Counted from the stretch's first letter, positions 29,503 through 40,675 are shown. The stretch: 64,000 bases of DNA from Streptomyces sp. ASQP_92 (GCF_025399895.1 NZ_JAODUA010000010.1:124001-188000), one strand, 5' to 3'. Program-made: numbers and translations. The notes: generated by a model from the sequence alone, not told the origin.

Positions 29503-30693
29503 ATGCAGCGAAACCCACCACCATCCCGTACCAGTACATCTCCCCGGGCCGCCGAGCCGGCGAAGACACGGACGGACACCGCGCGAGCCGGACAGGACGA
29601 CAGCGGCCGCCCCGGCACCGGCATCGACGAGCCGGACACCGGACGCCCCGGCACCGGCACCCACCCCCAAGACGCCGCGACCGGCGGTCTCGGCGCGCGT
29701 CTTCGCCGGGCGCTGCGCCATGCCACCCGGCCGGGCCCCTGGAAGCGCGGCCGGGTGCTCGCCGCGCTCGCCCTGCTGCTCGGACTGCTCCTACCGCTGC
29801 ACGCGCGGATCACCGACCGGGCGGGACTCGGCAGCCTGGTGGAGACCTTCCTGCCGTGGAGCGGCCTGGGGGTTTTGGTGCTGCTGGCGGCGGCGCTCCG
29901 ACGTCGCTCCGCCACCGCACTGGCCGCGCTGCTGGTGCCGGTCACGGTGTGGCTGAGCCTCTTCGGGGGCCTGCTCGGCGACAAGTCCCACCCGGGTGGC
30001 GACCTCACCCTGGTCGGCCACAACGTCGGCGCCGACAACCCCGACCCGGCCGGCACCGCCCGCGCCCTCGCCGCCTCCCACGCGGACGTGCTGGCCCTGG
30101 AGGAGATCACCGCGCGGGCGAGGCCGCTGTACGAGAAGGCGCTGGCGGCGACGTACCCGTACCACAGCGTGCAGGGCACGGTCGGGCTGTGGAGCACGCT
30201 GCCCCTGTCGGACGTGCGGCCGGTGGACACCAAGATGGACGCCGGGCCGCTCGGGGAGGCGAAGCCGGCCGACGTCAAACTGGCCTACACCCGCGCGCTG
30301 CGCGCCACGGTGGCCACCGACCGGGGCCCGCTGGCCGTGTACGTGGCCCACCTGGGGTCCGTACGGGTGCTCCCGACCGGGTTCTGGACGGGCTCGCGCG
30401 ACCGCAACGCGGGGGCGCTCGCCGACGCCCTCGCCGCCGAGCGGAACCAGCGCATGGTGCTGCTCGGCGACCTGAACGGCACCGCCGACGACCGCGCCCT
30501 CGCCGGCATCACCTCGCGGCTGCGCTCGGCCCAGGACGAGGCGGGCAGCGGCTTCGGGTTCAGCTGGCCGGCCGCGTTCCCGGTCGCGCGGATCGACCAG
30601 ATCCTGGTGCGCGGGGTGCGCCCGGAGAGCTCGTGGGTCCTGCCCGCCACCGGCAGCGACCATCTGCCGGTGGCGGCCAGGATCAGCCTGTGA
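29503..30693 (+). CDS. Membrane-anchored endonuclease/exonuclease/phosphatase-fold protein
   Basis: This encodes 396 residues from ATG at 29503. The N-terminal 80 residues are Pro/Thr/Gly-rich and probably disordered. Three hydrophobic segments follow (about 85-99, 119-132 and 137-157), then an EEP domain. Its signatures are GHNVGADN, LALEEITA (metal Glu), VAHLG, LLGDLNGT and a terminal TGSDHLPVAARI with the catalytic Asp-His. The domain would sit on one face of the membrane; it may hydrolyse a phosphodiester or phospholipid headgroup. The ribosome site is weak. An open frame reaching 28675 is a shadow over the two-component genes. The substrate is not predictable here. Confidence 0.87.
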   Translation: MQRNPPPSRTSTSPRAAEPAKTRTDTARAGQDDSGRPGTGIDEPDTGRPGTGTHPQDAATGGLGARLRRALRHATRPGPWKRGRVLAALALLLGLLLPLHARITDRAGLGSLVETFLPWSGLGVLVLLAAALRRRSATALAALLVPVTVWLSLFGGLLGDKSHPGGDLTLVGHNVGADNPDPAGTARALAASHADVLALEEITARARPLYEKALAATYPYHSVQGTVGLWSTLPLSDVRPVDTKMDAGPLGEAKPADVKLAYTRALRATVATDRGPLAVYVAHLGSVRVLPTGFWTGSRDRNAGALADALAAERNQRMVLLGDLNGTADDRALAGITSRLRSAQDEAGSGFGFSWPAAFPVARIDQILVRGVRPESSWVLPATGSDHLPVAARISL

Positions 30694-30718
30694 GCACTGC
30701 CCGAAGGGCTCGCGCCCG

Positions 30719-32572
30719 TCAGGCCAGGCTGTCGCGCCAGGCGCGGTGCAGATCGGCGAAGCGGCCGGTGCCGGCGATCAGTTCGGCGGGAGGTCCGTCC
30801 TCGACGATGCGGCCGTGCTCCATCACGAGGACCCGGTCCGCGATCTCGACCGTCGACAGGCGGTGCGCGATCACCACCGCCGTGCGGCCGCCCAGGACCG
30901 TGTGCATGGCGCGCTGCACCGCCCGCTCGCCCGGAACATCGAGCGAGCTGGTCGCCTCGTCGAGGATCAGGACCGCCGGATCGGCGAGCAACGCCCGTGC
31001 GAACGCGACGAGTTGGCGCTGGCCGGCCGAGATGCGGCCGCCCCGCTTGCGTACGTCGGTGTCGTAGCCGTCGGGCAGGCTCGCGATGAAGTCATGGGCG
31101 CCGATCGCCTTCGCGGCCCGCTCGATGTCGTCCCGGGTGGCGTCCGGGCGGCCGATCGCGATGTTCTCGGCGACCGTGCCGGAGAACACGAACGCCTCCT
31201 GGGTCACCATCACGACCCCGCGCCGCAGATCCCGTACGGACAGCTCGCGCAGATCCGTTCCGTCCAGCAGGACGCGGCCGGCCGAAGGGTCGTAGAAGCG
31301 GGCCAGGAGCTTGGCGAGGGTGGACTTTCCGGCGCCCGTCGAGCCCACCACGGCCACGGTCTGGCCGGCCGGGATGGTCAGGTCGAAGCGGGGCAGCACC
31401 TCGCCACCGGTCCGGTAGCCGAAGCCGACCTGCTCGAAGTCGACGCGCCGGCCCGGGAGTTCACCCGCCGTCTCGGGCAGCGGGGTCGGCCGCGCCGGCT
31501 CCGGGACCGAGGGGACCTGGGCGAGCAGTCCGGCGACCTTCCCCAGGGAAGCGGCCGCCGACTGATAGGAGTTGAGGAACATCCCGAGGCGGTCGATGGG
31601 GTCGTAAAGGCGGCGCATGTACAGCACCGCGGCCGCGAGCACCCCCAGCGCCAGGGTGCCGTCGGCGACCCGCGTCGCACCCCACAGGACCATCGCCGCG
31701 ACCGTCAGGTTGGCGACGAGACGGGAACCCACCACATAGCGGGCCATCTCCAGGAGCGCGTCGCCGTTCTTGCGCTCATGGCGCCGGTTCAGCTCCTGGA
31801 ACTCAGTGTCGTTGGCCCGCTCGCGCCGGAAGGCCTGCACGGGACGGATGCCGTTGAGCGTCTCCGCGAACTTGACGATCACCGCCGCGATCGCCGTGGA
31901 CCGCGCCCCGTACACGGCCCGCGCCCGGCGCTGGTAGAGCCGGATCAGGAAGTGCAGCGGGAGGTAGGAGGCGACGGCGAGCGCGCCGATGCCCCAGTCC
32001 AGCCAGAGCAGCATGGCGCAGATGTAGACCGAGGAGAGGATGACCCCGATCAGCTCCTGGAGGCCCTCGCTGAGCAGCTCGCGCAGCGACTCGACGTCGG
32101 TGGTGGACCGCGAGATCAGCCGGCCCGAGGTGTACCGCTCGTGGAAGTCCACGCTCAGCGCCTGCGCGTGGCCGAAGATCCGGCCGCGCAGATCGAGCAG
32201 CACGTCCTGGTTGACCGAGGCCGAGGCCCGCACGAAGGCGTACTGGAAGAACCCCGAGGCCAGCGCGCTCACCAGATAGCCGACGCCGACGACGATCAGC
32301 GGCCCGTAGTCGTGCGCGCGGAACGCCGGTACGCCCCGGTCGATGGCGTACGCCACGAGCAGCGGGCCGGCCTGTGCCGCGGCCTGCTGCACCACGAGCA
32401 TCAGCGTGGCGAGCACCACCCGCCGGCGCAGCGGCCGCAGCAGCGACCTCAGCAGTGCCCCGGTCGCCCCGGGCGGCGCGGGCAGTTCGTCGCGGTCGAA
32501 GGGGTCGCCCTCGCCGGCGGCGGCCACCGCCGGTTCGTCCGTGCCGGTCTGCTCCCCGACGGTCGTGGTCAT
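30719..32572 (-). CDS. ABC exporter half-transporter (canonical ATP-site Walker B)
   Basis: This encodes 617 residues: a type I ABC exporter with six membrane helices (about 50-340) and a nucleotide-binding domain. Walker A is GSTGAGKST (near 409). The signature is RISAGQRQL, a departure from LSGGQ. Walker B is AVLILDEATSSLD, with the catalytic Glu present. Its start ATG overlaps the stop of the upstream half-transporter as ATGA. The two probably form a heterodimer with one normal and one degenerate ATP site. It may export lipids, drugs or peptides; the substrate is unknown. It converges on the EEP gene, 25 bases away. Confidence 0.93.
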   Translation of the reverse strand: MTTTVGEQTGTDEPAVAAAGEGDPFDRDELPAPPGATGALLRSLLRPLRRRVVLATLMLVVQQAAAQAGPLLVAYAIDRGVPAFRAHDYGPLIVVGVGYLVSALASGFFQYAFVRASASVNQDVLLDLRGRIFGHAQALSVDFHERYTSGRLISRSTTDVESLRELLSEGLQELIGVILSSVYICAMLLWLDWGIGALAVASYLPLHFLIRLYQRRARAVYGARSTAIAAVIVKFAETLNGIRPVQAFRRERANDTEFQELNRRHERKNGDALLEMARYVVGSRLVANLTVAAMVLWGATRVADGTLALGVLAAAVLYMRRLYDPIDRLGMFLNSYQSAAASLGKVAGLLAQVPSVPEPARPTPLPETAGELPGRRVDFEQVGFGYRTGGEVLPRFDLTIPAGQTVAVVGSTGAGKSTLAKLLARFYDPSAGRVLLDGTDLRELSVRDLRRGVVMVTQEAFVFSGTVAENIAIGRPDATRDDIERAAKAIGAHDFIASLPDGYDTDVRKRGGRISAGQRQLVAFARALLADPAVLILDEATSSLDVPGERAVQRAMHTVLGGRTAVVIAHRLSTVEIADRVLVMEHGRIVEDGPPAELIAGTGRFADLHRAWRDSLA

Positions 32573-34575
32573 CGCCCGTCCTTCCCCTCGTCGTCGTGGT
32601 GTTCTCCGGCACCGGACATCAGCCAGGCGTACTCGGCGCTGTCCCGCAGCAGTTCCTGATGCGTGCCGACGGCGGTGATGCGGCCACCCGACAGCAGGGC
32701 CACGCGGTCGGCGAGCATCACCGTCGAGGGGCGGTGCGCGACCACCAGCGCGGTGGTGTCCTGAAGGACCCGGCGCAGCGCCGCCTCGACCAGCGCCTCG
32801 GTGTGGACGTCCAGGGCGGAGAGGGGATCGTCGAGGATCAGGAACCTCGGCCGCCCCACCACCGCCCTGGCCAGCGCGAGACGCTGCCGCTGCCCGCCGG
32901 ACAGGCTCAGCCCCTGCTCGCCGACCTGGGTGTCCACGCCCTGGGGGAGCCGCCGTACGAAGTCGGCCTGCGCGATGTCGAGCGCCCGCTCCAGATCCTG
33001 TGGGCCGCCGCCGCCCATGAGGACGTTCTCGCCGACGGTGGCGGAGAAGAGCGTGGGCTCCTCGAACGCCACCGCCACGAGCCCGCGCAGCCGCTCCCGC
33101 GACATCCGCGCGATGTCCTCCCCGTCCAGCGTGATCCGCCCCGCCCCGACCTCGTGCAACCGCGGCACGAGCGCGGTGAGCGTGGTCTTGCCGGACCCCG
33201 TCCCCCCGACCAGCGCCATGGTCTCCCCGGGCCGGATGTGCAGATCGATCCCCGCGAGCACGGGCGCACTGCCGTCAGCGGCATCCGGATACCGAAAGAC
33301 AACCCCCTCGAACCGGATCCCCCCGCCACCGAATTCCGTCAACCCCTCGCCCACTGACGCCACTTCGTCCCTGCATCGGCTCATTCCACCCCCGCCCACC
33401 AGCAACTCGGCCGCGTGGGCCACCAATTCAGCGCTGCCCGGCACCAATTCAGCCCCTCCGGCGTTTGAGGAGCGGGGGCCCGGGGGCAGAGCCCCCGGCA
33501 CACGGCCCGCGGACGAAGCCGATACGGAACCAAGGGACCCGGGGTCCGGGGCAGAGCCCAGGAGGCCGGAGAAACCAGCACCCTCCTCCTCCGCATCCAT
33601 CGCCTCAAAGAACCGCACCGTAGCCGTCGCAGACTCCTGGCTCATCGCCAGCAGGAACCCGATCGACTCCACCGGCCACCGCAGGGCCAGCGCCGTGGAC
33701 AGGAACGCCACCAGCGTCCCGGCCGAGAGGTCCCCGTCGGCCACCTGCACCGTGCCGAGCACCAGGGCCGCCCCGATGGCCAGTTCGGGGATGGCGGTGA
33801 TCAGGCCCCAGAGCCCCGCGAGCAGCCGCGCCTTGGCGAGTTCGGTGCCGCGCAGCCGTCCGGAGAGCTCGCGGAAGGCCAGTGCCTGGCTGCGGTGCTG
33901 TCCGAACCCCTTGATGATCCGGATGCCGAGGACGCTCTCCTCGACGACCGTCGTGAGATCGCCCACCTGGTCCTGCGCCTGCCGGGCGACCAGCGAGTAG
34001 CGGGTCTCGAAGAGCGAGCAGAGGATCACCAGCGGGATCACCGGCACGAGCAGCACGAGGCCGAGGCTCCACTGCTGGGACAGCAGGATCGCGAATCCAG
34101 CCAGGATCGTGACCGAGTTGACGAGCAGGAAGGTCAGCGGGAACGCCAGGAACATCCGCAGCAGCATGAGGTCCGTGGTGCCGCGCGACAGGAGCTGGCC
34201 CGAGGCCCAGCGGTCGTGGAAGGAGACCGGAAGCCGCTGTACGTGCCGGTACAGATCGGCCCGCATCTCCGCCTCGACACGCGCGAGCGGCCGCGCCACC
34301 AGCCACCGCCGGAACCCGAAGAGCGCCGCCTCCGCGAGCCCGAGGAGCAGCAGGTACAGCGCGCCGAGCCACACCCCGCCGGGGTCGTGCTCGGCCACCG
34401 GCCCGTCGACGATCCACTTCAGGACGAGCGGGATCACCAGGCCGAGACAGGAGGCGACGACGGCCACGAACGCCGCGCTGAACAGGCGCGTTCGGATCGG
34501 GCGCACGTAGGGCCAGAGCCGCAGGAGCGAGCGCGTGGCCGACTGGTCCTTGGGAGCTGCATGTGTTTCGGACAT
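32569..34575 (-). CDS. ABC exporter half-transporter with degenerate Walker B and long linker
   Basis: This encodes 668 residues from ATG at 34573-34575; an in-frame GTG at 34599 is also possible. The membrane domain covers about 35-320. The nucleotide-binding domain has Walker A GGTGSGKTT, signature LSLSGGQRQR and Walker B FLILDDPLSALD, where Asp replaces the catalytic Glu. Between membrane and ATP domains, residues about 325-415 form an unusual Pro/Gly/Ser-rich linker encoded by repeat-like DNA (33446-33562). It is translationally coupled to the downstream half-transporter (ATGA). Complementary degeneracy of the two proteins supports a heterodimer. Confidence 0.92.
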   Translation of the reverse strand: MSETHAAPKDQSATRSLLRLWPYVRPIRTRLFSAAFVAVVASCLGLVIPLVLKWIVDGPVAEHDPGGVWLGALYLLLLGLAEAALFGFRRWLVARPLARVEAEMRADLYRHVQRLPVSFHDRWASGQLLSRGTTDLMLLRMFLAFPLTFLLVNSVTILAGFAILLSQQWSLGLVLLVPVIPLVILCSLFETRYSLVARQAQDQVGDLTTVVEESVLGIRIIKGFGQHRSQALAFRELSGRLRGTELAKARLLAGLWGLITAIPELAIGAALVLGTVQVADGDLSAGTLVAFLSTALALRWPVESIGFLLAMSQESATATVRFFEAMDAEEEGAGFSGLLGSAPDPGSLGSVSASSAGRVPGALPPGPRSSNAGGAELVPGSAELVAHAAELLVGGGGMSRCRDEVASVGEGLTEFGGGGIRFEGVVFRYPDAADGSAPVLAGIDLHIRPGETMALVGGTGSGKTTLTALVPRLHEVGAGRITLDGEDIARMSRERLRGLVAVAFEEPTLFSATVGENVLMGGGGPQDLERALDIAQADFVRRLPQGVDTQVGEQGLSLSGGQRQRLALARAVVGRPRFLILDDPLSALDVHTEALVEAALRRVLQDTTALVVAHRPSTVMLADRVALLSGGRITAVGTHQELLRDSAEYAWLMSGAGEHHDDEGKDGR
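33446..33562 (+). repeat. Streptomyces-type intergenic repeat inside an ABC gene
   Basis: The + strand reads CAGCCCCTCCGGCGTTTGAGG at its left end. It then has an 8-bp hairpin (33480-33487 with 33491-33498, loop AGA) of the form CCGGGGGC-GCCCCCGG, and a second degenerate GGGGCAGAGCCC motif near 33550. I recognise this arrangement as a common Streptomyces intergenic repeat. Here it lies within the coding sequence of the half-transporter, in frame and without a stop. Confidence 0.65.
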
Positions 34576-34698
34576 CGGGCCGAGCCTACGGATGGGCACG
34601 GACAGTGCCCACCGAGTTTCGGACGGGCCGCGCTCGTCCGCTGGTCCTAGGACCTGCCCGGCGGATCTTGTCCGGGACGCCGGGAGTCGTAGCGCCGG

Positions 34699-34714
34699 TC
34701 AACCGATCGGTTGA
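34699..34714. promoter_or_regulatory. Perfect palindrome, TetR-type operator candidate
   Basis: TCAACCGATCGGTTGA is a perfect 16-base palindrome located 60 bases before the start of the ABC-2 ATPase gene. ACCGATCGGT-type palindromes are common TetR-family operators controlling drug exporters. No TetR gene lies next to it, so the regulator would be encoded elsewhere. Confidence 0.55.
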
Positions 34715-34773
34715 TGCGGGGTCGAGCGCGATGGGCGATGTGGCCGACCCCCGCCGGCGGGGATTCTCGACGC

Positions 34774-35676
34774 ATGGCAATCATCGAGGTCACCTCACTG
34801 CGCAAGGCGTACGGCCGCAGGCCCGCCGTGGACGGTGTCAGCTTCACCGTCGAGGAGGGCGAGATCTTCGGGATCCTCGGCCCCAACGGCGCGGGCAAGA
34901 CCACCACCGTCGAGTGCGTCGAGGGGCTGCGCGTCCCGGACGCCGGGACGGTCCGGGTGGCCGGTCACGACCCGGTCGCCGACCACGACCGGGTCACCCG
35001 CATCCTCGGCGCCCAGCTCCAGGAGAGCGAGCTCCAGCCCAAACTCACCGTGCGCGAGGCGCTGGAGCTGTACTCCGCCTTCTACCCGGACCCCGCCGAC
35101 TGGCGCCCGCTCGCCGAACGCCTGGGGCTCGCCGCGAAGTTGACCACCCGCTTCGCCAAGCTGTCCGGCGGCCAGAAGCAGCGCCTGTCCATCGCACTCG
35201 CCCTCATCGGCAACCCGCGCGTGGTGGTGCTCGACGAGCTCACCACCGGACTCGACCCGAGGGCCCGCCGAGACACCTGGGAACTCATCGAGGACGTGCG
35301 GCGCGGCGGGGTCACCGTCCTGCTGGTGACCCACTTCATGGAGGAGGCCCAGCGCCTCTGCGACCGGATCGCCGTCATCGACAAGGGCAGGATCGCCGCC
35401 CTGGACACACCCTCGGGGCTGATCCGGCGGGCGGCGGGCTCCACCGTCATCTCCTTCACTCCCTCGGCGCCCCTCGACGACCTCGCGCTCGCCGGGCTGC
35501 CGCAGGCCGCCGCCGTGGAGGAGAAGCAGGGCCGGGTGACCATCCACGGCACCGACGACACCGTCAACGCCGTGATCACCCTGCTCGCCCGGCACCACAT
35601 CACCGCCCACCAACTCCGCGTCTCCGAGGCCACCTTGGACGACGCGTTCCTGGACCTGACGGAGGCCTCGGCATGA
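34774..35676 (+). CDS. ABC-2 exporter ATP-binding protein
   Basis: This encodes 300 residues from ATG at 34774. The DrrA/CcmA-like ATPase has Walker A GPNGAGKTT, signature KLSGGQKQR, Walker B VVVLDELTTGLD and switch His in LVTHFMEEA. Walker B carries Leu between Glu and Thr-Thr (DELTTGLD), a common variant in this family. A C-terminal region of about 70 residues (SFTPSAPLDDLALAG onward) is typical of antibiotic-type ABC-2 ATPases. It overlaps the permease gene by 4 bases (ATGA). A palindromic operator candidate upstream suggests repression. The substrate is probably a drug or lipid. Confidence 0.93.
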   Translation: MAIIEVTSLRKAYGRRPAVDGVSFTVEEGEIFGILGPNGAGKTTTVECVEGLRVPDAGTVRVAGHDPVADHDRVTRILGAQLQESELQPKLTVREALELYSAFYPDPADWRPLAERLGLAAKLTTRFAKLSGGQKQRLSIALALIGNPRVVVLDELTTGLDPRARRDTWELIEDVRRGGVTVLLVTHFMEEAQRLCDRIAVIDKGRIAALDTPSGLIRRAAGSTVISFTPSAPLDDLALAGLPQAAAVEEKQGRVTIHGTDDTVNAVITLLARHHITAHQLRVSEATLDDAFLDLTEASA

Positions 35677-36464
35677 CCACCACCCTCACCCCGCCGCGCC
35701 CCTCGGGCATCGCCGGTGCCTCCCGCCGGGCCGCCGTCGCCGTGCTGCGGACCGAGACCACCCTCTTCCGCCGGGAGCCGGCCGGACTCTTCTGGATCAT
35801 GGTCTTCCCGACCGTCCTGCTGGTCGTGCTCGGCTCCATCCCGGGCTTCCGCGACCCCGACAAGGCGCTGGGCGGCATCCGCTTCGTCGACGCCTACGTC
35901 CCCGTCGCCGTACTCCTGTCCATGATCATGGCCGGACTCCAGGCCATGCCGCCCGTGATCACCGGATACCGCGAGCGCGGCATCCTGCGCCGGATGTCGG
36001 TCACGCCGGTGCGCCCGTCCGCTCTGCTCGGCGCCCAGATGGGGCTGCACGGCGCGGCCGCGCTGCTCTCCGCGGTCCTCTCCCTCACGGTCGGCCGCCT
36101 GGCCTTCCACGTGGCGCTGCCGCGCCAACTGTTCGGCTACATCCTCGCGTTGCTGCTCGCCGTCCTGAGCGCGCTGGCCCTCGGCGCCCTGGTCTCCGCC
36201 CTGTCCCGTACCTCCAAGGTCGCGAGCGCCATCGGCTCCGCGGTGTTCTTCCCGATGATGTTCAGCGCGGGTGTCTGGCTGCCCGTCCAGGCCATGCCCG
36301 ACACCCTGGGCCGCGTCGTGGAACTGCTGCCCTTCGGCGCCGCCGCCCAGGCCCTGGGCGAGGCCGCGGCCGGCGGTTGGCCCGGCTGGGACCACCTCGG
36401 CGTCCTCGCCCTGTGGACCGTGCTCCTGTCGGCCGCCGCGACCCGCTGGTTCCGGTGGGAATGA
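35673..36464 (+). CDS. ABC-2 type membrane permease
   Basis: This encodes 263 residues with six predicted membrane segments (for example WIMVFPTVLLVVLGSIP, VPVAVLLSMIMAGL, GYILALLLAVLSALALGALVSAL, VFFPMMFSAGVWLP). RERGILRRMSVTPV is the cytoplasmic motif of ABC-2 permeases that contacts the ATPase. It starts within the stop of the ATPase gene (ATGA). The following two-component genes run in the same direction and may belong to the same transcript. Confidence 0.92.
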   Translation: MTTTLTPPRPSGIAGASRRAAVAVLRTETTLFRREPAGLFWIMVFPTVLLVVLGSIPGFRDPDKALGGIRFVDAYVPVAVLLSMIMAGLQAMPPVITGYRERGILRRMSVTPVRPSALLGAQMGLHGAAALLSAVLSLTVGRLAFHVALPRQLFGYILALLLAVLSALALGALVSALSRTSKVASAIGSAVFFPMMFSAGVWLPVQAMPDTLGRVVELLPFGAAAQALGEAAAGGWPGWDHLGVLALWTVLLSAAATRWFRWE

Positions 36465-36523
36465 CGGCGGTGCCGGTGCGAGCCGGTTCCGGCGGCGGCT
36501 TCGGCGTGGACGAGACTGGGGCC

Positions 36524-37792
36524 ATGAGCGACGGGGCGAGCGGCATCAAGCGGGACACGGTGGAGGAGCGCTGGGAGGCGTTCCACCGCTGGGGGCCCTA
36601 CGGGCTGCTGTTCATCGGCTGCCTCGCCGCCGCGGCCACCGCAGATCTGCTGATGAGCACCGCCGACCGCTGGGCCGCCCTCGCCCTGGTCGGCGGCGCC
36701 CTGCTGCTCCAGCTCGGCTGGGGCCGGGTGCGCCGCGGCCGGTCGGCGCGGGGCGCCGCGGGTGTCGTCTACTACTTCCTGCGCTGGGCCATCGCCTTCG
36801 CGCTCACCTGGCTCAACCCGTTCTTCGCGTTCTACGCCGTCGTCGGCTACTTCGGCGCCCAGGCGGTGCTGCCCCGGCGCTGGGTGAAGGTCGGCCTGTT
36901 CGCGACGGCGGTCATCATGGCCGGCTCCCAGTCGGGCGGGCTGCCCCCCAAGGGGTCCATGGGGTGGGTGCTGTTCGGCGCGGTGCTCGCCATCAACGTC
37001 GTCCTCCTCACCGTGTTCAGCCACCTCGCCGCCCAGGAGGACGAACGCGCCCGGGTGCAGGCCGAGACCATCACCGAGCTGGAGACCACCAACGCCCGGC
37101 TCCAGCAGGCCCTCGACGAGAACGCCGCCCTGCACGCCCAACTCCTGCTCCAGGCAAGGGAAGCGGGCGTCGCCGACGAGCGCCGCCGGCTCGCCGCCGA
37201 GATCCACGACACCATCGCCCAGGGTCTGACCGGCATCATCGCCCAGCTCCAGGTGGTCATGAGCAGCCCCGACCCGGCCCAGGCCCGCGAACACCTCGCC
37301 AGCGCCCAGTCGCTGGCCCGGCACAGCCTCGGCGAGGCCCGCCGCTCGGTGCAGAACCTCAGCCCCCTCGACCTCGAACACGGCGTCCTGCACGAGGCGT
37401 TGAAGAAGACCGTCACCCAGTGGGGCGCCCGGCACGGGGTGCGCGCCGACTTCACGGTGACCGGCACCGCGGTGCAGCTCCACGACGAGATCGAGGCCAC
37501 CCTGCTCCGCATCGCCCAGGAGGCCCTCGCCAACGCGAGCCGCCACGCCCAGGCCTCCCGCATCGGCGTCACCCTCTCCTTCATGGGCGACGAGGTCTCC
37601 CTGGACGTACGCGACGACGGCCGGGGCTTCGACCCGCTGGACCTGCCGGCCCGCTCCGGCACCGGCGGCTTCGGCCTCGACGGCATGCGGGCCCGCGCCG
37701 AACGCGTCGCCGGCAGCGTCACCGTGGAATCCGAGCCCGGCCATGGCACCGCCGTCTCCGCCCGCGTACCGTTGGTCCCCCATGACCACTGA
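36524..37792 (+). CDS. Sensor histidine kinase (HisKA_3 / NarL-partner type)
   Basis: This encodes 422 residues from ATG at 36524; ATG at 36461, which overlaps the permease stop as ATGA, would add 21 residues and cannot be excluded. Several membrane segments (about 26-45, 50-66, 83-110, 121-135 and 148-168) are followed by a coiled coil (170-215) and the dimerisation domain with phospho-acceptor His228 in ERRRLAAEIHDTIAQGL. The ATPase has EALANASRHAQA and DDGRGFD, then GTGGFGLDGMRARAE. It probably senses membrane stress or a compound moved by the ABC-2 exporter. It overlaps its regulator by 11 bases. Confidence 0.92.
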   Translation: MSDGASGIKRDTVEERWEAFHRWGPYGLLFIGCLAAAATADLLMSTADRWAALALVGGALLLQLGWGRVRRGRSARGAAGVVYYFLRWAIAFALTWLNPFFAFYAVVGYFGAQAVLPRRWVKVGLFATAVIMAGSQSGGLPPKGSMGWVLFGAVLAINVVLLTVFSHLAAQEDERARVQAETITELETTNARLQQALDENAALHAQLLLQAREAGVADERRRLAAEIHDTIAQGLTGIIAQLQVVMSSPDPAQAREHLASAQSLARHSLGEARRSVQNLSPLDLEHGVLHEALKKTVTQWGARHGVRADFTVTGTAVQLHDEIEATLLRIAQEALANASRHAQASRIGVTLSFMGDEVSLDVRDDGRGFDPLDLPARSGTGGFGLDGMRARAERVAGSVTVESEPGHGTAVSARVPLVPHDH

Positions 37793-38426
37793 CGCCGCCA
37801 TCACCCTGCTGATCTGCGACGACCACCCCGTAGTGCGGGACGGTCTGCGCGGGATGTTCGCCTCCGACGACGGCTTCGAGGTCCTCGGCGAGGCCCGCGA
37901 CGGCGTCGAGGGCGTCGACCTCGCCCAGCGCCTCGACCCGGACGTGGTCCTGATGGATCTGCGCATGCCCGGGGGCGGGGGAGTGGCCGCGATCGCCGAG
38001 CTCACCCGGCGCGGGCTGCGCTCCAAGGTCCTCGTCCTCACCACGTACGACACCGACTCCGACACCCTGCCCGCGATCGAGGCGGGCGCCACCGGCTACC
38101 TCCTCAAGGACGCCCCGCGCGAGGAGCTGTTCACCGCGGTACGCGCCGCCGCGGCCGGCCGCACCGTGCTCTCGCCCGCGATCGCCTCCCGCCTGGTCAC
38201 CGCGGTGCGCACGCCCGCCGGGCCGGCCGGGGAGCCGCTGTCGGGCCGCGAGCGCGAGGTCCTCGAACTGGTCGCCAAGGGCACCTCCAACCGGGAGATC
38301 GCGCGCGCCCTGTTCATCAGCGAGGCCACCGTGAAAACCCATCTGACGCACATCTACGGCAAGTTGGGCGCCAAGGACCGGGCCGCCGCGGTCGCCGTGG
38401 CGTACGACCGCAAGATCCTCGGCTAG
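37782..38426 (+). CDS. NarL/FixJ-family response regulator
   Basis: This encodes 214 residues. The receiver has CDDHPVVRDGL, phospho-acceptor Asp59 in VVLMDLRMPG and Lys in YLLKDAPREEL. The LuxR-type helix-turn-helix is at about 150-205 (LSGREREVLELVAKGTSNRE, then EATVKTHLTHIYGKL). It overlaps the kinase gene by 11 bases, so the pair is co-translated. The stop lies 2 bases from the stop of glgX on the other strand. Its likely target is the adjacent ABC-2 operon. Confidence 0.95.
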   Translation: MTTDAAITLLICDDHPVVRDGLRGMFASDDGFEVLGEARDGVEGVDLAQRLDPDVVLMDLRMPGGGGVAAIAELTRRGLRSKVLVLTTYDTDSDTLPAIEAGATGYLLKDAPREELFTAVRAAAAGRTVLSPAIASRLVTAVRTPAGPAGEPLSGREREVLELVAKGTSNREIARALFISEATVKTHLTHIYGKLGAKDRAAAVAVAYDRKILG

Positions 38427-38428
38427 CC

Positions 38429-40675
<2,247 letters not shown>

